A program made the position numbers and the translations under genes. A stretch of 6,260 nt of DNA, taken from NCBI GenBank assembly GCA_018816815.1, contig JAHIVD010000093.1, forward strand, positions 1-6,260, in the 5' to 3' direction. The DNA is from Patescibacteria group bacterium (GTDB lineage Bacteria; Patescibacteriota; Microgenomatia; Daviesbacterales; UBA10151). Below the pieces are notes generated by a model. That model made no database searches. It had not been told where the DNA came from and saw only the letters and a list, made by a program, of their open reading frames with translations. This document shows positions 5,627-6,260 of this stretch, piece by piece; the first letter of the stretch is position 1; every line of letters starts with the position of its first letter.

Positions 5627-5727
5627 GTGAGCTAGCGGATCGTATACACCTTTCAGTTAGAATTAAGGGTCTTAGATATATTAAAACGGCATTTAAACTT
5701 GCCGGCATTACATCACTGTCTGAGCTG

Positions 5728-5735
5728 AAAGGAGG
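5728..5735 (+). promoter_or_regulatory. Strong Shine-Dalgarno of the transposase fragment
   Basis: AAAGGAGG at 5728-5735 lies five bases before ATG 5741. This near-consensus site contrasts with the SD-less genes of this window and fixes the start of the fragment. It fits a transferred origin. Confidence 0.7.
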
Positions 5736-5740
5736 TATAG

Positions 5741-6013
5741 ATGAAAACTGGACAACAACCGGATATTCTCTTGAATTACTATAGTTTGTATAAATTAAAT
5801 CCTGAAACAGCAAGGGCTGCAATACTTGAAGTTTTTGCTCAAACAGGTAATATTTCCAAAACAGCCCGGATGTTTAGTACTACCAGGAAAGTAGTACAGT
5901 TAGCCCTTAGGAAAAAGGCAGATGGTAACCTGGCTGATGGATCTCATGTTGCCAAAACAATCCATAACAGGACAGATTGTTTAGTGGAAGAAAAAGTAAT
6001 TACTTTTGTGTAA
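5741..6013 (+). pseudogene. N-terminal fragment of an IS481-like transposase, 90 codons
   Basis: The protein starts MKTGQQPDILLNYYSLYKLN, then PETARAAILEVFAQTGNISKTARMF forms a helix-turn-helix with TTRKVVQLALRKK as recognition helix. The following linker (EGNL-like ADGNLADGSHVAKTIHNRTD, then LVEEKVI) is what precedes the DDE core in IS481-type transposases. The frame then ends abruptly (TFV, TAA) and no DDE domain follows before the next element, so this is a truncated remnant. In intact relatives the linker usually reads like SRRPKTIPNRT; the SHVAKT here suggests drift. It may still be translated into a DNA-binding fragment. Family assignment is from pattern memory and is moderately secure. 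Confidence 0.6.
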
Positions 6014-6061
6014 TACGAAATCTAAAATGTTAAAGAAAAACGAAATCTAAAAAATTAAAAT
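6012..6061. repeat. Imperfect tandem duplication, 25-bp unit x 2
   Basis: Two consecutive 25-base units (6012-6036 and 6037-6061) agree at 20 of 25 positions and share a perfect 13-base core, ACGAAATCTAAAA (6015-6027 and 6040-6052). They lie between the end of the truncated transposase frame and the putative left end of the next insertion sequence. This may be a slippage product or a scar of insertion or excision. Confidence 0.6.
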
Positions 6062-6107
6062 TCTGAACCCGTTTCAAAAGTCCACTTAAGATGAAATTAG
6101 CTTTAAG

Positions 6108-6135
6108 TTGACAAGCAATTAAAAGGCAGGATACT
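6108..6135 (+). promoter_or_regulatory. Predicted transposase promoter
   Basis: TTGACA (6108-6113, perfect -35) and GATACT (6130-6135, 4 of 6 matches to TATAAT) are 16 bases apart. Transcription would start near 6142, at the end of the left hairpin arm. Confidence 0.5.
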
Positions 6136-6175
6136 CTTTTCTTGAGTAGAGAAAAGAGGTGATTATCCTGCCTTT
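6122..6175 (+). promoter_or_regulatory. Long hairpin covering the transposase ribosome site and start
   Basis: The outer stem AAAGGCAGGATA (6122-6133) pairs perfectly with TATCCTGCCTTT (6164-6175). The stem continues directly inward with CTCTTTTCT (6134-6142) and AGAAAAGAG (6150-6158). The loop is seven bases, with a five-base bulge (GTGAT, 6159-6163) on the right side. These 21 base pairs bury the Shine-Dalgarno and all candidate start codons. The pairing is seen directly; its role in limiting translation is inferred by analogy with IS10 and IS50. Confidence 0.8.
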
Positions 6176-6260
6176 AACATATAGTACTGATGTTTTAAAT
6201 GAAGATCAACTGGAATTTCTAGCCAAGCATCTTCCTTACCCCAAAGCTCAAACAGGCAGA
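6159..6260 (+). CDS. N-terminus of an IS5-family-like transposase (runs off right edge)
   Basis: The frame from GTG 6159 reads MIILPLTYSTDVLNEDQLEF and continues LAKHLPYPKAQTGR to the window end, 34 codons. The pattern Y-x-x-D-L-x-D-x-Q-W/L...LLP..GRPR is the N-terminal domain (DUF4096-like) of IS5-group DDE transposases, which cut and paste the element. The catalytic residues lie beyond the window. The start is uncertain. A strong Shine-Dalgarno (AAAGAGGTGATT, 6153-6164) overlaps the GTG, and by normal spacing would serve ATC 6165 or CTG 6168 instead. A TAG at 6147 blocks any longer frame, and no in-frame ATG exists in the visible part. Confidence 0.6.
   Translation, partial: MIILPLTYSTDVLNEDQLEFLAKHLPYPKAQTGR

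Larger units (their letters stand above)
5435..5740. other. Region without an intact gene between the 113-aa gene and the transposase fragment
   Basis: This 306-base stretch holds the minus-strand promoter at 5445-5472, an inverted repeat at 5503-5528, a broken HTH reading frame at 5519-5626, and a second short plus-strand frame (about 5617-5782) in a different phase. That second frame contains an HTH-like run (VGELADRIHLSVRIKGLRYI and on), which I cannot assign. The region ends with the strong Shine-Dalgarno of the 90-codon fragment. It looks like decayed mobile-element DNA. Confidence 0.5.
6065..6260 (+). mobile_element. Left end of a probable IS5-family insertion sequence (runs off right edge)
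   Basis: From about 6065 (GAACCCGTTTCAAAAGTCC) the sequence resembles the left terminal repeats of IS5-group elements. It is followed by a promoter, a long hairpin and the start of a transposase frame. The right end and target duplication are outside the window, so the exact boundary is a guess. Confidence 0.45.

Noticed and set aside
5617..5782. Plus-strand frame with an HTH-like run (VGELADRIHLSVRIKG), perhaps a LuxR-type fragment
   Set aside because: It has no start codon of its own with a ribosome site, and the HTH spacing does not fit any family well; kept only as a remark on the region.
5610..5822. Minus-strand open frame of 70 codons opposite the transposase debris
   Set aside because: No motif or ribosome site; overlaps the clear SD and start of the IS481-like fragment.
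1..6260. CRISPR array, tRNA or rRNA genes
   Set aside because: No regularly spaced repeats and no cloverleaf or rRNA-like segments were seen on either strand.

Overview
The window is AT-rich, gene-dense bacterial DNA. The gene set suggests a reduced-genome lineage of the Candidate Phyla Radiation (Patescibacteria, perhaps Microgenomates-like). The reasons are small orphan proteins, a DNA polymerase I stripped of its proofreading domain, compact VapBC and HicBA toxin-antitoxin pairs, and a lack of Shine-Dalgarno sites at several genes. The lineage is inferred from style and not proven; the standard code fits every gene.

Layout: (1) positions 1-92, minus strand, hold the N-terminus of a protein that runs off the left edge and has a DHH-phosphoesterase-like start. 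(2) 197-1123, plus strand, encodes an unrecognised multi-pass membrane protein. (3) 1163-1902, plus strand, is a vapBC module with a ribbon-helix-helix antitoxin and a PIN-domain RNase, behind a sharply defined promoter/operator. (4) 1944-2403, minus strand, is a hicBA module converging on vapBC. (5) 2459-4684, minus strand, is polA with 5' nuclease and polymerase domains only. (6) 4750-5434, minus strand, is an overlapping pair of unrecognised genes, a small membrane protein and a small helical soluble protein. (7) 5435-6260 is a mobile-element graveyard: a broken helix-turn-helix fragment, an N-terminal fragment of an IS481-like transposase, a 25-bp tandem duplication, and the left end of what looks like an IS5-family insertion sequence that continues past the right edge.

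No complete novel multi-gene system is visible. The strongest signals are regulatory. In vapB, hicB and polA a good -10 hexamer is followed by exactly six bases and then the ATG, so the predicted transcription start is the A of the start codon. This points to leaderless mRNAs. vapB also has a perfect inverted repeat between its promoter elements. At the right edge, a long hairpin would bury the ribosome site and start of the transposase in read-through transcripts, while the element's own predicted promoter starts RNA at the end of the left arm and so escapes the hairpin. The polymerase lacks the whole 3'-5' exonuclease domain and has two non-canonical insert/linker segments.

Functionally, polA is the housekeeping gene. 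The two TA modules are likely accessory stability or defence genes that share a short convergent junction with no obvious terminator. The right end is insertion-sequence debris.
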